In this document: piece after piece, positions 54,171 to 62,928 of the stretch
How the letters are laid out: each line of letters starts with the position of its first letter
Numbering within the stretch: position 1 is the first letter of the stretch
Assembly (NCBI GenBank): GCA_943787295.1
Contig: CALSLW010000001.1
Span: 825,501 to 889,500 of the forward strand
Length of the DNA stretch: 64,000 bases
From: an uncultured Flavobacteriaceae bacterium
Lineage (GTDB): Bacteria; Bacteroidota; Bacteroidia; Flavobacteriales; Flavobacteriaceae
Direction of reading: 5' to 3'
The notes under the pieces: generated by a model
What the model was told of the DNA's origin: nothing
Seen by the model: only the letters and a program-made list of their open reading frames with translations
The model's database searches: none
Position numbers and translations under genes: made by a program

Positions 54171-55367
54171 ATGCCATTGATCTCACAAAAAGGAAAAGAT
54201 TTACCAGAATCACCCATCCGTAAATTGGTGCATTTTGCTGATGCTGCAAAAGCAAAAGGCATACATGTTCACCATCTCAATATCGGGCAACCAGATATTA
54301 GTGCGCCAAAAGAAGCCATGGAGGTTGTCAAAAACAATCCGCTTGACTTACTCCCCTATGGCTCATCAGAAGGATCGTTAAGCTATAGAAAGGCACTAAC
54401 TAACTATTATAAGCAACATCAGATTGATTTATCACCTCAAGAAATCATTGTCACCACTGGAGCGAGTGAAGCGTTAGCGTTTACCTTAAACTCTATCTGT
54501 GACGCCGGAGATGAAATCATTATACCAGAGCCTTTTTACGCAAACTACAATGGCTTTGCCGCTGCCGCTAGTGTAAATGTCGTTCCTGTAGTTTCCTTAT
54601 TTGAAGATCAATTTAAACTACCTGAACTCGCAGAGATTGAAACTAATGTAAGCGAAAAAACACGTGCCATATTACTGTGTAATCCCAGTAACCCAACAGG
54701 CTATTTATATACCGAAGAAGAAATTACCGCTTTAGGGCAACTCGCCTTAAAACACGACCTCTTTTTTATTGTGGATGAAGTTTACCGTGAGTTTATTCAT
54801 GATTCAAGTATGAAGCACTTTTCAGTGCTTCAATTGAAAGGATTGGAACAGCACGCGATAATGATCGATTCTGTCTCTAAACGCTACAGTATGTGTGGCG
54901 CAAGAGTAGGTGCAATGGTAAGTCGAAATAAAGACCTATTAGCGACATCCTTAAAATTTGCTCATTTACGTTTATCCCCTGCCACCTATGCATTGATGGC
55001 AAGCGAAGCTGCCTTAAAAGCTCCTGCTTCTTATTTAGAAAATGTTGTCGAAGAATATACCACTAGAAAAGAGACCTTGATCAAAGCATTTGAACAGATC
55101 GACGGCGTAAGAGTTTCTAATCCTACCGGGGCTTTTTATTGCATGGCAGAACTGCCCGTTGATGATGCCGAGGATTTTTCCAAATGGCTCTTAACAGATT
55201 TCTCATATCAAAATGAAACGGTAATGTTTGCCCCAGCCGCTGGCTTTTATTCTACTCCCGGCTACGGAAAAAAAGAAGTGCGTATCGGCTTTGTTCTCAA
55301 CCAAGAGAAGTTAAAAAGAGCCGCACAAATCTTAGAAAGAGCACTTGTTGCTTACGCCAATTCATAG
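54171..55367 (+). CDS. Class I/II PLP aminotransferase
   Basis: 398 residues, cytoplasmic, aspartate-aminotransferase fold. LPYGSSEGSLSYRKAL, CNPSNPTGYLYTEEE, IVDEVYREF and PLP-lysine region DSVSKRYSMCGARVGAM. Substrate is uncertain (aspartate, aromatic or branched-chain). The -7-like GATATTTG upstream is a weak match to the promoter consensus. Before murB by 32 bases. Confidence 0.9.
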   Translation: MPLISQKGKDLPESPIRKLVHFADAAKAKGIHVHHLNIGQPDISAPKEAMEVVKNNPLDLLPYGSSEGSLSYRKALTNYYKQHQIDLSPQEIIVTTGASEALAFTLNSICDAGDEIIIPEPFYANYNGFAAAASVNVVPVVSLFEDQFKLPELAEIETNVSEKTRAILLCNPSNPTGYLYTEEEITALGQLALKHDLFFIVDEVYREFIHDSSMKHFSVLQLKGLEQHAIMIDSVSKRYSMCGARVGAMVSRNKDLLATSLKFAHLRLSPATYALMASEAALKAPASYLENVVEEYTTRKETLIKAFEQIDGVRVSNPTGAFYCMAELPVDDAEDFSKWLLTDFSYQNETVMFAPAAGFYSTPGYGKKEVRIGFVLNQEKLKRAAQILERALVAYANS

Positions 55368-55399
55368 GGATTTACTAACTTGCCTACAAGTAGTTATCC

Positions 55400-56404
55400 A
55401 TGAAATTACACACGCAGTATTCTTTAAAAGCATTCAATACTTTTGGCATAGAACAAAGCGCAGAAAACTTTGTCGCAGTAAGCTCTCAAATCCAACTCAA
55501 AGAAGCATTAAGCCTAAAGTCGTTTGAGCAAAAGTTCATTTTAGGCGGAGGCAGTAACCTTTTGTTGACCCAGCCCATCAAGGGTTTATGCATCCATATT
55601 GCGCTTAAAGGAATTAACGTTATTCAAGAAGACGATAAAACCGTTTTAGTAGAAGCTATGGCGGGCGAAAACTGGCATGACTTTGTTTGCTGGACCCTAG
55701 AACAAGGTTATGGTGGATTAGAAAATCTCTCCTTGATCCCAGGAAATGTAGGCACATCACCCATTCAAAACATCGGAGCCTATGGAGTAGAATTAAAAGA
55801 TGTTTTTGAGAACTGTACTGCCCTTGATCGAAACGATTTAAGCGAACGTTCATTTTCGAAAAAAGAAGCTCAATTTGGCTATCGCTCTTCTTATTTTAAA
55901 ACCGAAGGAAAAGGACAGTACGTGATAACCGCAGTGCGATTTAGATTGACTAAGAAAGCACATCAAATCAACATTAGTTATGGAGCAATCAAAGAAGCGC
56001 TAGGCGATCAAGAAACAACCCCTCAAAATATCGCTAATGCGTTGATAGGCATTCGCCAAAGCAAACTTCCCAATCCTGCTGAATTAGGCAATAGTGGAAG
56101 CTTTTTTAAAAACCCTGTCATTACCAAAACTCAATACGACCAATTATTATTGACACACCCAAGCCTTCCCTCATATCCTCAAGAAAATGGGGAGGTAAAA
56201 GTTCCCGCAGGTTGGCTAATCGATCAATTAGGTTTTAAGGGAAAAAGAATTGGCGACGCCGGTGTCCATGCGAAACAAGCCCTAGTTTTAGTCAATTATG
56301 GCGCTGCTACTGGGCAGGAAATTTTGGCTTTAGCCATAGAAATTCAAGCTACTGTAAAAGAAAATTTCGATATCGACCTAGAAGCCGAAGTGAACATTCT
56401 TTAA
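55400..56404 (+). CDS. murB: UDP-N-acetylenolpyruvoylglucosamine reductase
   Basis: FAD enzyme of peptidoglycan synthesis, 334 residues, type I (E. coli-like) length. NTFGIEQ, LGGGSNLLL, LIPGNVGTSPIQNIGAYGVE, FGYRSSYFK and the C-terminal NSGSFFKNP with the catalytic Ser. Ends directly against the convergent dtd stop without a base between. Confidence 0.95.
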   Translation: MKLHTQYSLKAFNTFGIEQSAENFVAVSSQIQLKEALSLKSFEQKFILGGGSNLLLTQPIKGLCIHIALKGINVIQEDDKTVLVEAMAGENWHDFVCWTLEQGYGGLENLSLIPGNVGTSPIQNIGAYGVELKDVFENCTALDRNDLSERSFSKKEAQFGYRSSYFKTEGKGQYVITAVRFRLTKKAHQINISYGAIKEALGDQETTPQNIANALIGIRQSKLPNPAELGNSGSFFKNPVITKTQYDQLLLTHPSLPSYPQENGEVKVPAGWLIDQLGFKGKRIGDAGVHAKQALVLVNYGAATGQEILALAIEIQATVKENFDIDLEAEVNIL

Positions 56405-56857
56405 TTATTCTCGGTTTTTTGAATCGATTTGTATGGTAACTGGACCATCGTTCAACAAGGCAACTTTCATGTCTGCGCCAAAGATTCCTTTGGCCACTGT
56501 TTTGCCGATAAGCGCTTCGGCTTTTTGACAAAAAGCCTCATATATAGGAATGGCGTGATCGTGTTTTGCCGCACGAATATAAGAAGGGCGGTTGCCTTTT
56601 TTTGTCGCAGCCATTAAAGTAAATTGACTAATCACAAGCAGATCTCCTCCAGTTTCTAAAAGAGATTTGTTCATCACCCCTTCGAGATCATTAAAGATGC
56701 GCAAATTCAAGGTTTTGTTGAGTAACCAATCGAGGTCTTCGGTGGTGTCTGCTGCTTCGATTCCTAATAGAACCAGCAGTCCTTGCCCGATTTGACCCAC
56801 AATTTCTTTTTCTACAGTAACCGATGCTTGTGTTACCCGTTGAATCACTACACGCAT
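56405..56857 (-). CDS. dtd: D-aminoacyl-tRNA deacylase
   Basis: Removes D-amino acids from tRNA; 150 residues. MRVVIQRVTQASVTVE, LLVISQFTLMAATKKGNRPSY, and NDGPVTIQID (Gly-cisPro type motif) are present. The stop abuts the murB stop. Co-transcribed with rsgA, 2 bases downstream of it. Confidence 0.95.
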   Translation of the reverse strand: MRVVIQRVTQASVTVEKEIVGQIGQGLLVLLGIEAADTTEDLDWLLNKTLNLRIFNDLEGVMNKSLLETGGDLLVISQFTLMAATKKGNRPSYIRAAKHDHAIPIYEAFCQKAEALIGKTVAKGIFGADMKVALLNDGPVTIQIDSKNRE

Positions 56858-56859
56858 AA

Positions 56860-57792
56860 TTAATTTCTATAAGGAGTATCTTGTTCTAATAATTGCAAAT
56901 AACTCTCATAACGAGAGGGAGCAATACTTTCGTCATCTACCCCAGCTTTAATGGCACAATGAGGCTCGTCGACATGCAAGCAATTGTTAAACTTACACTG
57001 GCCTTTAATGGCATAAAACTCGGTGAAATAATTTCCTAATTCTTCCGGAGCCATGTCGACTACGCCAAAACCTTTAATCCCCGGAGTGTCTATAATGCGT
57101 ACCTCTTCTGTCAAATCAAACATCTCGGCATAAGTGGTGGTGTGTTGTCCTTGCTGGTGTTGGGCAGAGATTTCTGCGGTACGCAAATTCAAATTAGGAG
57201 AAAGGGCATTGAGCAAGGTAGACTTCCCTACCCCACTGTGGCCAGAAAACATGGAAACCTTCCCTTTCATTAAAGCAGCTATTTCTTTGATATCGTCTTC
57301 GTCAAAACAAGAGATTTCATAACAAGGCAAGTTTAAGGCCTCATAAATACTTTTCATGTAAGTGATCTCGGCTAATTCATCTTCGGTATAGGTATCCATT
57401 TTATTAAACACTAATACGACTGGAATCTCATAGGCTTGCGCCGTAATCAAAAAGCGATCAATAAAAGCAAAAAAAGTAGGAGGATTATTTAAAGTAATGA
57501 GCAATAAAGCTTGGTCGATATTAGAAGCGATGATATGGGTTTGTTTAGAAAGATTCACCGATCGACGCACGATATAATTGTCCCGCGGAAGAATTTCTTC
57601 AATGGTCCCTTTAATCAAATCTCCTTCTTCATAGCAGCTAAACTTAACCTTATCCCCTACTGCAATGGGGTTAGTATGCTTGATTCCTTTTAAGCGAAAC
57701 TTACCTTTAATGCGACAATCATAAAAGTCTCCTTGGGTACTTTTGACCCAATACCAACTTCCAGTTGAACGATAAACAATTCCTTCTTGCAA
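56860..57792 (-). CDS. rsgA: Small ribosomal subunit biogenesis GTPase RsgA
   Basis: Circularly permuted GTPase that matures the 30S subunit, 310 residues. OB fold, then NKMD, P-loop GHSGVGKSTLLN, DTPG, and Zn-finger CKFNNCLHVDEPHC. Followed by dtd. Divergent from gpmI; a promoter lies between them. Confidence 0.95.
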   Translation of the reverse strand: MQEGIVYRSTGSWYWVKSTQGDFYDCRIKGKFRLKGIKHTNPIAVGDKVKFSCYEEGDLIKGTIEEILPRDNYIVRRSVNLSKQTHIIASNIDQALLLITLNNPPTFFAFIDRFLITAQAYEIPVVLVFNKMDTYTEDELAEITYMKSIYEALNLPCYEISCFDEDDIKEIAALMKGKVSMFSGHSGVGKSTLLNALSPNLNLRTAEISAQHQQGQHTTTYAEMFDLTEEVRIIDTPGIKGFGVVDMAPEELGNYFTEFYAIKGQCKFNNCLHVDEPHCAIKAGVDDESIAPSRYESYLQLLEQDTPYRN

Positions 57793-57862
57793 TGCAAACG
57801 ATTTAGCTGGCTTAAAGATAGCTTAGATTTGCTGAAAACGCCAAGAATCTTCTGCCATTTAC

Positions 57863-57870
57863 TATCTTTG
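57863..57870 (+). promoter_or_regulatory. gpmI promoter, -7 element
   Basis: TATCTTTG matches TAnnTTTG 15 bases before the gpmI ATG. No -33 TTG at correct spacing. Confidence 0.5.
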
Positions 57871-57885
57871 CATAAAACAAATTGA

Positions 57886-59391
57886 ATGGCTAAAAAAACA
57901 ATGTTAATGATTCTCGACGGATGGGGAAAAGCCCCTAATCCAGTGGTGTCAGCAGTAGATCAAGCAAAGACTCCTTTTATTGATAGTTTATACGAAAACT
58001 TCTCTCATAATGATCTCTATACCGACGGGATGCATGTAGGCCTTCCAGAAGGCCAAATGGGGAACAGCGAAGTAGGACACATGAATCTAGGAGCGGGTCG
58101 CATTGTATATCAAGATTTAGCAAAAATCAATTTAGCCTTACAAGAAGATACCCTTAAAGAAGAAAATGTTTTAAAAGAAGTCATTGCTTATGCAAAGGCA
58201 AACGACAAACCCATTCACCTGCTAGGGCTTTTGTCAGATGGGGGAGTTCACGCTCATATCAATCATATCAAAGGCTTTTTAGATGTTTTTAAAGCAGAAG
58301 ACATCAAGGACGTATATCTACATGCTTTTTCAGATGGTCGCGATGTCGATCAACAATCTGGGGCTGGTTTTATCGAGACTATAGAGCAACACATGCAACA
58401 AACCACAGGGAAAATCGCTTCAGTCATTGGGCGTTATTTTGCTATGGATCGCGATCAAAGATGGGAGCGTGTTAAAAGAGCTTATGATCTTTTGGTCCAT
58501 GGCACCGGAAGTGAAACAAATGATTTTGCAGCTTCGCTAAATACATCTTATCAAGAGGGTACCACAGATGAATTTATCGAACCACTAGTTGCAGCTAATA
58601 AAGAAGGAAGAATCAAAACTGGAGATGTTGTTTTATTCTTTAATTTTAGAACAGATCGTGGACGTGAATTAACACAGATGCTATCACAAAAAACTTTCCC
58701 AGACCAAGCGACAGAGCCGCTAGATTTATACTATGTTACCTTGACGAATTACGATAAAAACTTTAACAACATCAAAGTAATTTTTGACAAAGACAATATT
58801 AAAGATACGCTAGGGGAAACCTTATCAAAAGCAGGAAAGATTCAAATTCGCATCGCCGAAACAGAAAAATATCCTCACGTTACTTTCTTTTTCAACGGGG
58901 GACAAGAAGCCCCATTTGAAGGCGAGGAACGCATTTTATGCCCTTCGCCAAAGGTAGCAACCTATGACCTACAACCAGAGATGAGCGCCTATGAAATTCG
59001 CGACGCGATCATCCCAGAAATACAAAAAGAAACCGCAGACTTTATCTGTTTAAACTTTGCTAACCCAGATATGGTAGGGCATACAGGAGATTTACAAGCC
59101 GCTGTGAAAGCGTGTGAAACAGTAGACGAATGTACTCAAGCAATTATTGAAGCTGCCTTAGCAAAAGACTATTCTGTTTTAGTCATCGCAGATCACGGAA
59201 ACTGTGAAACCATGATCAACGAAGACGGTAGCCCGCACACAGCGCATACCACAAATCCAGTTCCAGTGATTTTAGTAGAAAATGAAAAACGCACCATAAA
59301 GTCTGGGGTCTTAGGAGATATTGCTCCAACAATTTTAGATTTGATGGAGGTCGATCAACCGGCTGCTATGACACAAAATTCATTACTTTAG
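57886..59391 (+). CDS. gpmI: 2,3-bisphosphoglycerate-independent phosphoglycerate mutase
   Basis: Glycolytic enzyme of the alkaline-phosphatase superfamily, 501 residues. MLMILDGWG with Asp11, GNSEVGHMNLGAGR with phospho-Ser61, FSDGRDVD and IADHGNCETM with metal ligands. Likely heads an operon with the next three genes, 4-base spacing to the first. Confidence 0.95.
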   Translation: MAKKTMLMILDGWGKAPNPVVSAVDQAKTPFIDSLYENFSHNDLYTDGMHVGLPEGQMGNSEVGHMNLGAGRIVYQDLAKINLALQEDTLKEENVLKEVIAYAKANDKPIHLLGLLSDGGVHAHINHIKGFLDVFKAEDIKDVYLHAFSDGRDVDQQSGAGFIETIEQHMQQTTGKIASVIGRYFAMDRDQRWERVKRAYDLLVHGTGSETNDFAASLNTSYQEGTTDEFIEPLVAANKEGRIKTGDVVLFFNFRTDRGRELTQMLSQKTFPDQATEPLDLYYVTLTNYDKNFNNIKVIFDKDNIKDTLGETLSKAGKIQIRIAETEKYPHVTFFFNGGQEAPFEGEERILCPSPKVATYDLQPEMSAYEIRDAIIPEIQKETADFICLNFANPDMVGHTGDLQAAVKACETVDECTQAIIEAALAKDYSVLVIADHGNCETMINEDGSPHTAHTTNPVPVILVENEKRTIKSGVLGDIAPTILDLMEVDQPAAMTQNSLL

Positions 59392-59395
59392 CGAG

Positions 59396-59971
59396 ATGCG
59401 ACAATTCATTTTATTTATTGCTTTATCAATTACCATAGGGTGTAATCAATCCGCTAAAAAGAAAACTACTCAAGTACAAGAAGAAGTAGTAGTAGCTATC
59501 CCTGATTCCCTTTTAGGGAAAGACTGGGATGGGAATGAAATTTTAGTTGGAAAGATTTCCTATGCCCAGATGACCCAATACAGTGCAGCCTGGTTCGATA
59601 AAGAATATGACTTATATCGGGTCAATGCAGAACGTTTAGCACAAATTAAACCCTTGTTACAAAACAAAACTGTAGTACTTATCATGGGAACCTGGTGTGA
59701 AGATAGTCAACGAGAAGTCCCAGGGATGATGAAAATTCTCAATGAAGCGGGCTACAATACTGCTGAGATGGAAATTATCGCTGTTGATGAAGATAAAAAA
59801 ACCAAAGCGGACTTAGAAAAAGCCTACAACTTGGCCTATGTTCCCGCTTTGATATTCTTTGATGGGAACAAAGAAATGAATCGCATTGTCGAATTTCCGA
59901 TCAATACATTAGAACAAGATATGCTTGACATTTTAAGTGGCAAGGAATATAAAAACGCTTATGCCCAATGA
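59396..59971 (+). CDS. Thioredoxin-like lipoprotein
   Basis: 191 residues. Lipoprotein signal MRQFILFIALSITIGC. The thioredoxin-fold part has MGTWCEDSQREVPGMMKI, in which the usual CxxC is reduced to a single Cys (WCEDS), so a classical dithiol oxidoreductase role is doubtful. AYVPALIFFDG supplies the cis-Pro. Overlaps map by 4 bases. Confidence 0.8.
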   Translation: MRQFILFIALSITIGCNQSAKKKTTQVQEEVVVAIPDSLLGKDWDGNEILVGKISYAQMTQYSAAWFDKEYDLYRVNAERLAQIKPLLQNKTVVLIMGTWCEDSQREVPGMMKILNEAGYNTAEMEIIAVDEDKKTKADLEKAYNLAYVPALIFFDGNKEMNRIVEFPINTLEQDMLDILSGKEYKNAYAQ

Positions 59972-60792
59972 GTGCCATCATATTAAAAACAGTAGAAGAA
60001 ATTGAATTAATGCGCGAGAGTGCATTAATTGTGTCTAAAACCCTGGGCATGCTCGCAGGAGAAATCAAACCGGGGATAAGCACCCTTGCCTTAGATACCA
60101 TGGCAGAAGCGTTTATAAGAGATCTGGGTGCAGAGCCTGGATTTCTAGGACTCTATGATTTCCCAAACACCCTTTGTATGAGCCCAAACACCCAAGTGGT
60201 GCACGGGATTCCAAACAACGACCCATTACAAGAAGGAGAGATCATTTCCATCGACTGCGGGGCGCTCAAAAATGGTTTTTATGGAGATCATGCTTACACT
60301 TTTGCCGTAGGCGAAATTGATCCAGCGACAGAAAAATTATTACGCATCACTAAAGAATCGCTTTATGCTGGGATTGACGCTTTTCGCGCAGGGAACCGTA
60401 TTGGGGATTTAGGGTATGCCATTCAACACTATTGCGAGAAAGAAGGTTATGGTGTAGTACGTGAACTAGTAGGACATGGATTAGGGACTACCATGCATGA
60501 GGGACCAGAGGTCCCAAATTATGGACGACGCGGTCGTGGAAAGAAATTTGTTGACGGCATGGTATTAGCAATTGAACCCATGATAAACGGCGGTACACAT
60601 CGTATCAAACAACTCAAAGACGGGTGGACTATTTTAACCGCCGACGGGCAACCCTCTGCTCATTTTGAACACAATGTCGCTTTAGTCGATGGCAAACCAG
60701 AATTACTTTCTACCTTTCAGTACATCTATGACGCTTTAGGCATTGAAAGTGACGAGGAAATACCCTTTCGCGCTAAACCACTTTCGGCATGA
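59968..60792 (+). CDS. map: Methionine aminopeptidase
   Basis: Removes the initiator Met; type I, 274 residues. Metal-ligand segments IISIDCGALKNGFYGDHAYTF, GHGLGTTMHEGPEVPNYG, LAIEPMINGGTH and HFEHNVAL are all conserved. Overlaps both neighbours by 4 bases. Confidence 0.96.
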   Translation: MSAIILKTVEEIELMRESALIVSKTLGMLAGEIKPGISTLALDTMAEAFIRDLGAEPGFLGLYDFPNTLCMSPNTQVVHGIPNNDPLQEGEIISIDCGALKNGFYGDHAYTFAVGEIDPATEKLLRITKESLYAGIDAFRAGNRIGDLGYAIQHYCEKEGYGVVRELVGHGLGTTMHEGPEVPNYGRRGRGKKFVDGMVLAIEPMINGGTHRIKQLKDGWTILTADGQPSAHFEHNVALVDGKPELLSTFQYIYDALGIESDEEIPFRAKPLSA

Positions 60793-61541
60793 AATGGTTG
60801 CTCAACTTTTTACCGCGACCTTTCTTAATTCAACTGAGTTTAATTTTTCGTCCTTTTATAAAGGCATTTTATAAAGGCGATCGCTTTACCGATCCCATTG
60901 ACGGGAGTTCCTACCGAGCTTTTCTGCCCTATGGCTATGATAAATTGAGACCAAATGCTTTGTGCCCAGGAACCCTATCCTTAGAACGACACCGCTTTCT
61001 CTGGTTATATCTTCAACGTAAAACCACTTTCCTTGAAGATAAATTAAACGTCTTGCATGTTGCACCAGAACAAGTATTTTACAACAAATTCAAACAATTT
61101 GATCACTGGAACTACACCACAACAGACCTGCACTCACCTCTTGCTGATATAAAGGCTGATATTTGCGCTTTACCTTTTGAAGATAACAGCTATGACCTTA
61201 TTCTTTGCAATCATGTATTAGAGCATATCCCAGACGACCTTAAGGCAATGGAAGAACTTTATAGGGTATTGAAAAAAGGAGGAACATTAATTGCGCAAGT
61301 GCCCTTAAATGAAAATGCCGAAGCAACTTTTGAAGACGATAGCATAACTGATTCTACAGAACGCACCAAAATCTTTGGACAATATGATCATGTTAGAGTT
61401 TATGGAAAAGATTACTACAAAAGACTAGCGCGAGCTGGATTTAAAACTGAAGGAGTTAACTTTCTTCAAGAAATATCTTCTAATGAACGGGATCAATATG
61501 CCTTACCGAAGCAAGAGTGTATCCCTGTAGCAGTAAAATAA
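60789..61541 (+). CDS. Class I SAM-dependent methyltransferase
   Basis: 250 residues with methyltransferase core: LNVLHVAPEQ (motif I in divergent form), YTTTDLHSPLADIKADICALPFEDNSYDLILCNHVLEHIPDDLKAM (motifs post-I and II) and LKKGGTLIAQVPL. The N-terminus has a short basic/hydrophobic patch. Substrate unknown. The stop is next to the apbE stop on the other strand. Confidence 0.8.
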   Translation: MKWLLNFLPRPFLIQLSLIFRPFIKAFYKGDRFTDPIDGSSYRAFLPYGYDKLRPNALCPGTLSLERHRFLWLYLQRKTTFLEDKLNVLHVAPEQVFYNKFKQFDHWNYTTTDLHSPLADIKADICALPFEDNSYDLILCNHVLEHIPDDLKAMEELYRVLKKGGTLIAQVPLNENAEATFEDDSITDSTERTKIFGQYDHVRVYGKDYYKRLARAGFKTEGVNFLQEISSNERDQYALPKQECIPVAVK

Positions 61542-62525
61542 TTACCAGCGAGAAGAAGCGACTTCTTCTGTCCCTGTACCTTTAGCTAAAATCCAATAGG
61601 CCGAAAGACTAGGGTCTGCCTCTATCATTGCTTTTCCTCTTTCAAAAGGCATGACCATTAAACTGGTTGCGTATGCATCTGCCGTCATACAATCTGGCGC
61701 TTTCACTGAAGCACTTAAAACTTTTGAACGAACAGGTTTTCCGTTTAAGGGATTGATCGAATGGACATATATTTGACCTGTTTTTTCATCAACACGATAC
61801 TTGCGGTAATTTCCAGAAGTCGCTAAGGCTTGATCTTCAATAGATAGCACTGCTTGCAGAGCGCGTTCTTCTGTTTGCTGCGGATGATCGATTCCAACTT
61901 TCCATTGTTCTCCAGAAGTAGGATTAATTCCTTTGGCGACGAGTTCGCCTCCTATTTCTACTAAATGATTTTCACTGCCTAAACTGGACAGGTAGTGCGC
62001 AACTAGATCGACGGTGTACCCTTTTGCGATCGCATTAAAATCAATGTAAATGGCTGGATTGTCCTTTATAATACGGTTGTCGATTAATTGTATTCTTGCC
62101 CACCCAGTAACCTCCATAATACTGTCTCTTTGTGCAGGAGAAATCTCTGCTAAAGGTTTTTCTGGCCCAAAACCATAGGCGTTTACCCAGGCGCCAACAG
62201 TGGGATCAAAATAGCCTTGGGTTTTATACCACAGTAAATTGGATTTATCGAATACTGTTTTAAAATGTTGATCGATGACTAAAAGACTATCTCCTCGATT
62301 AATTTTACTAATATCAGAATCGGGTAAATAGGTAGATAACGATTTATTAACCACATAAAAAATAGAGTCTATCCCTGCTTGAACGGTTTCGTAATCTGCA
62401 TCGATTTCATGGTATTGCGCTCCATAACTGGTTCCTAAAGCATAGCCGCTATGACGTACTAATTCTGGCGTAGTATCACAGCCTACCCAGAGAAAAACTA
62501 GGGCTATAAATATTCTTTTATCCAT
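61542..62525 (-). CDS. apbE: FAD:protein FMN transferase lipoprotein
   Basis: Attaches FMN covalently to Thr of NqrB and NqrC subunits, so it completes the Nqr pump encoded just upstream. 327 residues from MDKRIFIALVFLWVGC (lipobox VGC), with GFGPEKPLAEI, DFNAIAKGYTVD, SGEQWKVGIDHP, TSGNYRKY and the Mg-binding DAYATSLMVM. The start at 62525 overlaps the upstream gene by 8 bases, showing coupled translation. Confidence 0.93.
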   Translation of the reverse strand: MDKRIFIALVFLWVGCDTTPELVRHSGYALGTSYGAQYHEIDADYETVQAGIDSIFYVVNKSLSTYLPDSDISKINRGDSLLVIDQHFKTVFDKSNLLWYKTQGYFDPTVGAWVNAYGFGPEKPLAEISPAQRDSIMEVTGWARIQLIDNRIIKDNPAIYIDFNAIAKGYTVDLVAHYLSSLGSENHLVEIGGELVAKGINPTSGEQWKVGIDHPQQTEERALQAVLSIEDQALATSGNYRKYRVDEKTGQIYVHSINPLNGKPVRSKVLSASVKAPDCMTADAYATSLMVMPFERGKAMIEADPSLSAYWILAKGTGTEEVASSRW

Positions 62526-62880
62526 GTAATGTAATTTCTTGTAGTCCTTGATAATTAATGGCAAAGGGGGCTTCTTGTGTTAAAGGAAGTTCATAATCAT
62601 CTGCATGGGCTAAACCCACTCCTGCAAAATAAGCTCTTGCTTCAAACTTTTCTGCATGAGCGCGTACTTTCTCCATCAAAATCCCATCGTATTGAATGGG
62701 ATTATCAGGATATTGAATCGCACGTACAATTACAAAATGAAGCTTTTTATCTTTGAGACAAACGAACTGTGGGTCTTTCTTCAATTCAGAATTAACGGTC
62801 ATAAATTCAAAGCCGTCTTCTTCTAATTTCTTGCCCACTACTTCCATGGCAGTGTTGTGTAATTGTTGTTCGTTTAACAT
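62518..62880 (-). CDS. Conserved small protein between nqrF and apbE
   Basis: 120-residue soluble protein from MLNEQQLHNTAMEVVG, function unknown. It contains a mixed alpha/beta sequence, FVCLKDKKLHFVIVRAIQYPDNP and FEARAYFAGVGLAHADDY, with no cofactor motif seen. It overlaps apbE by 8 bases and follows nqrF after a terminator hairpin, so it is likely an Nqr accessory. The upstream ATG at 62907 is inside the terminator and rejected. Confidence 0.7.
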   Translation of the reverse strand: MLNEQQLHNTAMEVVGKKLEEDGFEFMTVNSELKKDPQFVCLKDKKLHFVIVRAIQYPDNPIQYDGILMEKVRAHAEKFEARAYFAGVGLAHADDYELPLTQEAPFAINYQGLQEITLHG

Positions 62881-62893
62881 AATGCAAAATAAA

Positions 62894-62921
62894 AAAAAGG
62901 TGACCAATTGGCCACCTTTTT
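62894..62921 (-). terminator. nqrF terminator
   Basis: Stem AAAAAGGTG/CACCTTTTT (62894-62902 with 62913-62921), one mismatch, then CCAA/TTGG. On the minus strand it runs into eight T, 13 bases before the ATG of the next gene. Confidence 0.8.
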
Positions 62922-62928
62922 GTTACTA

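Noticed and set aside
62881-62907. Longer start of the nqrF-apbE linker gene at 62907
   Set aside because: It falls within the nqrF terminator stem and encodes only low-complexity residues.
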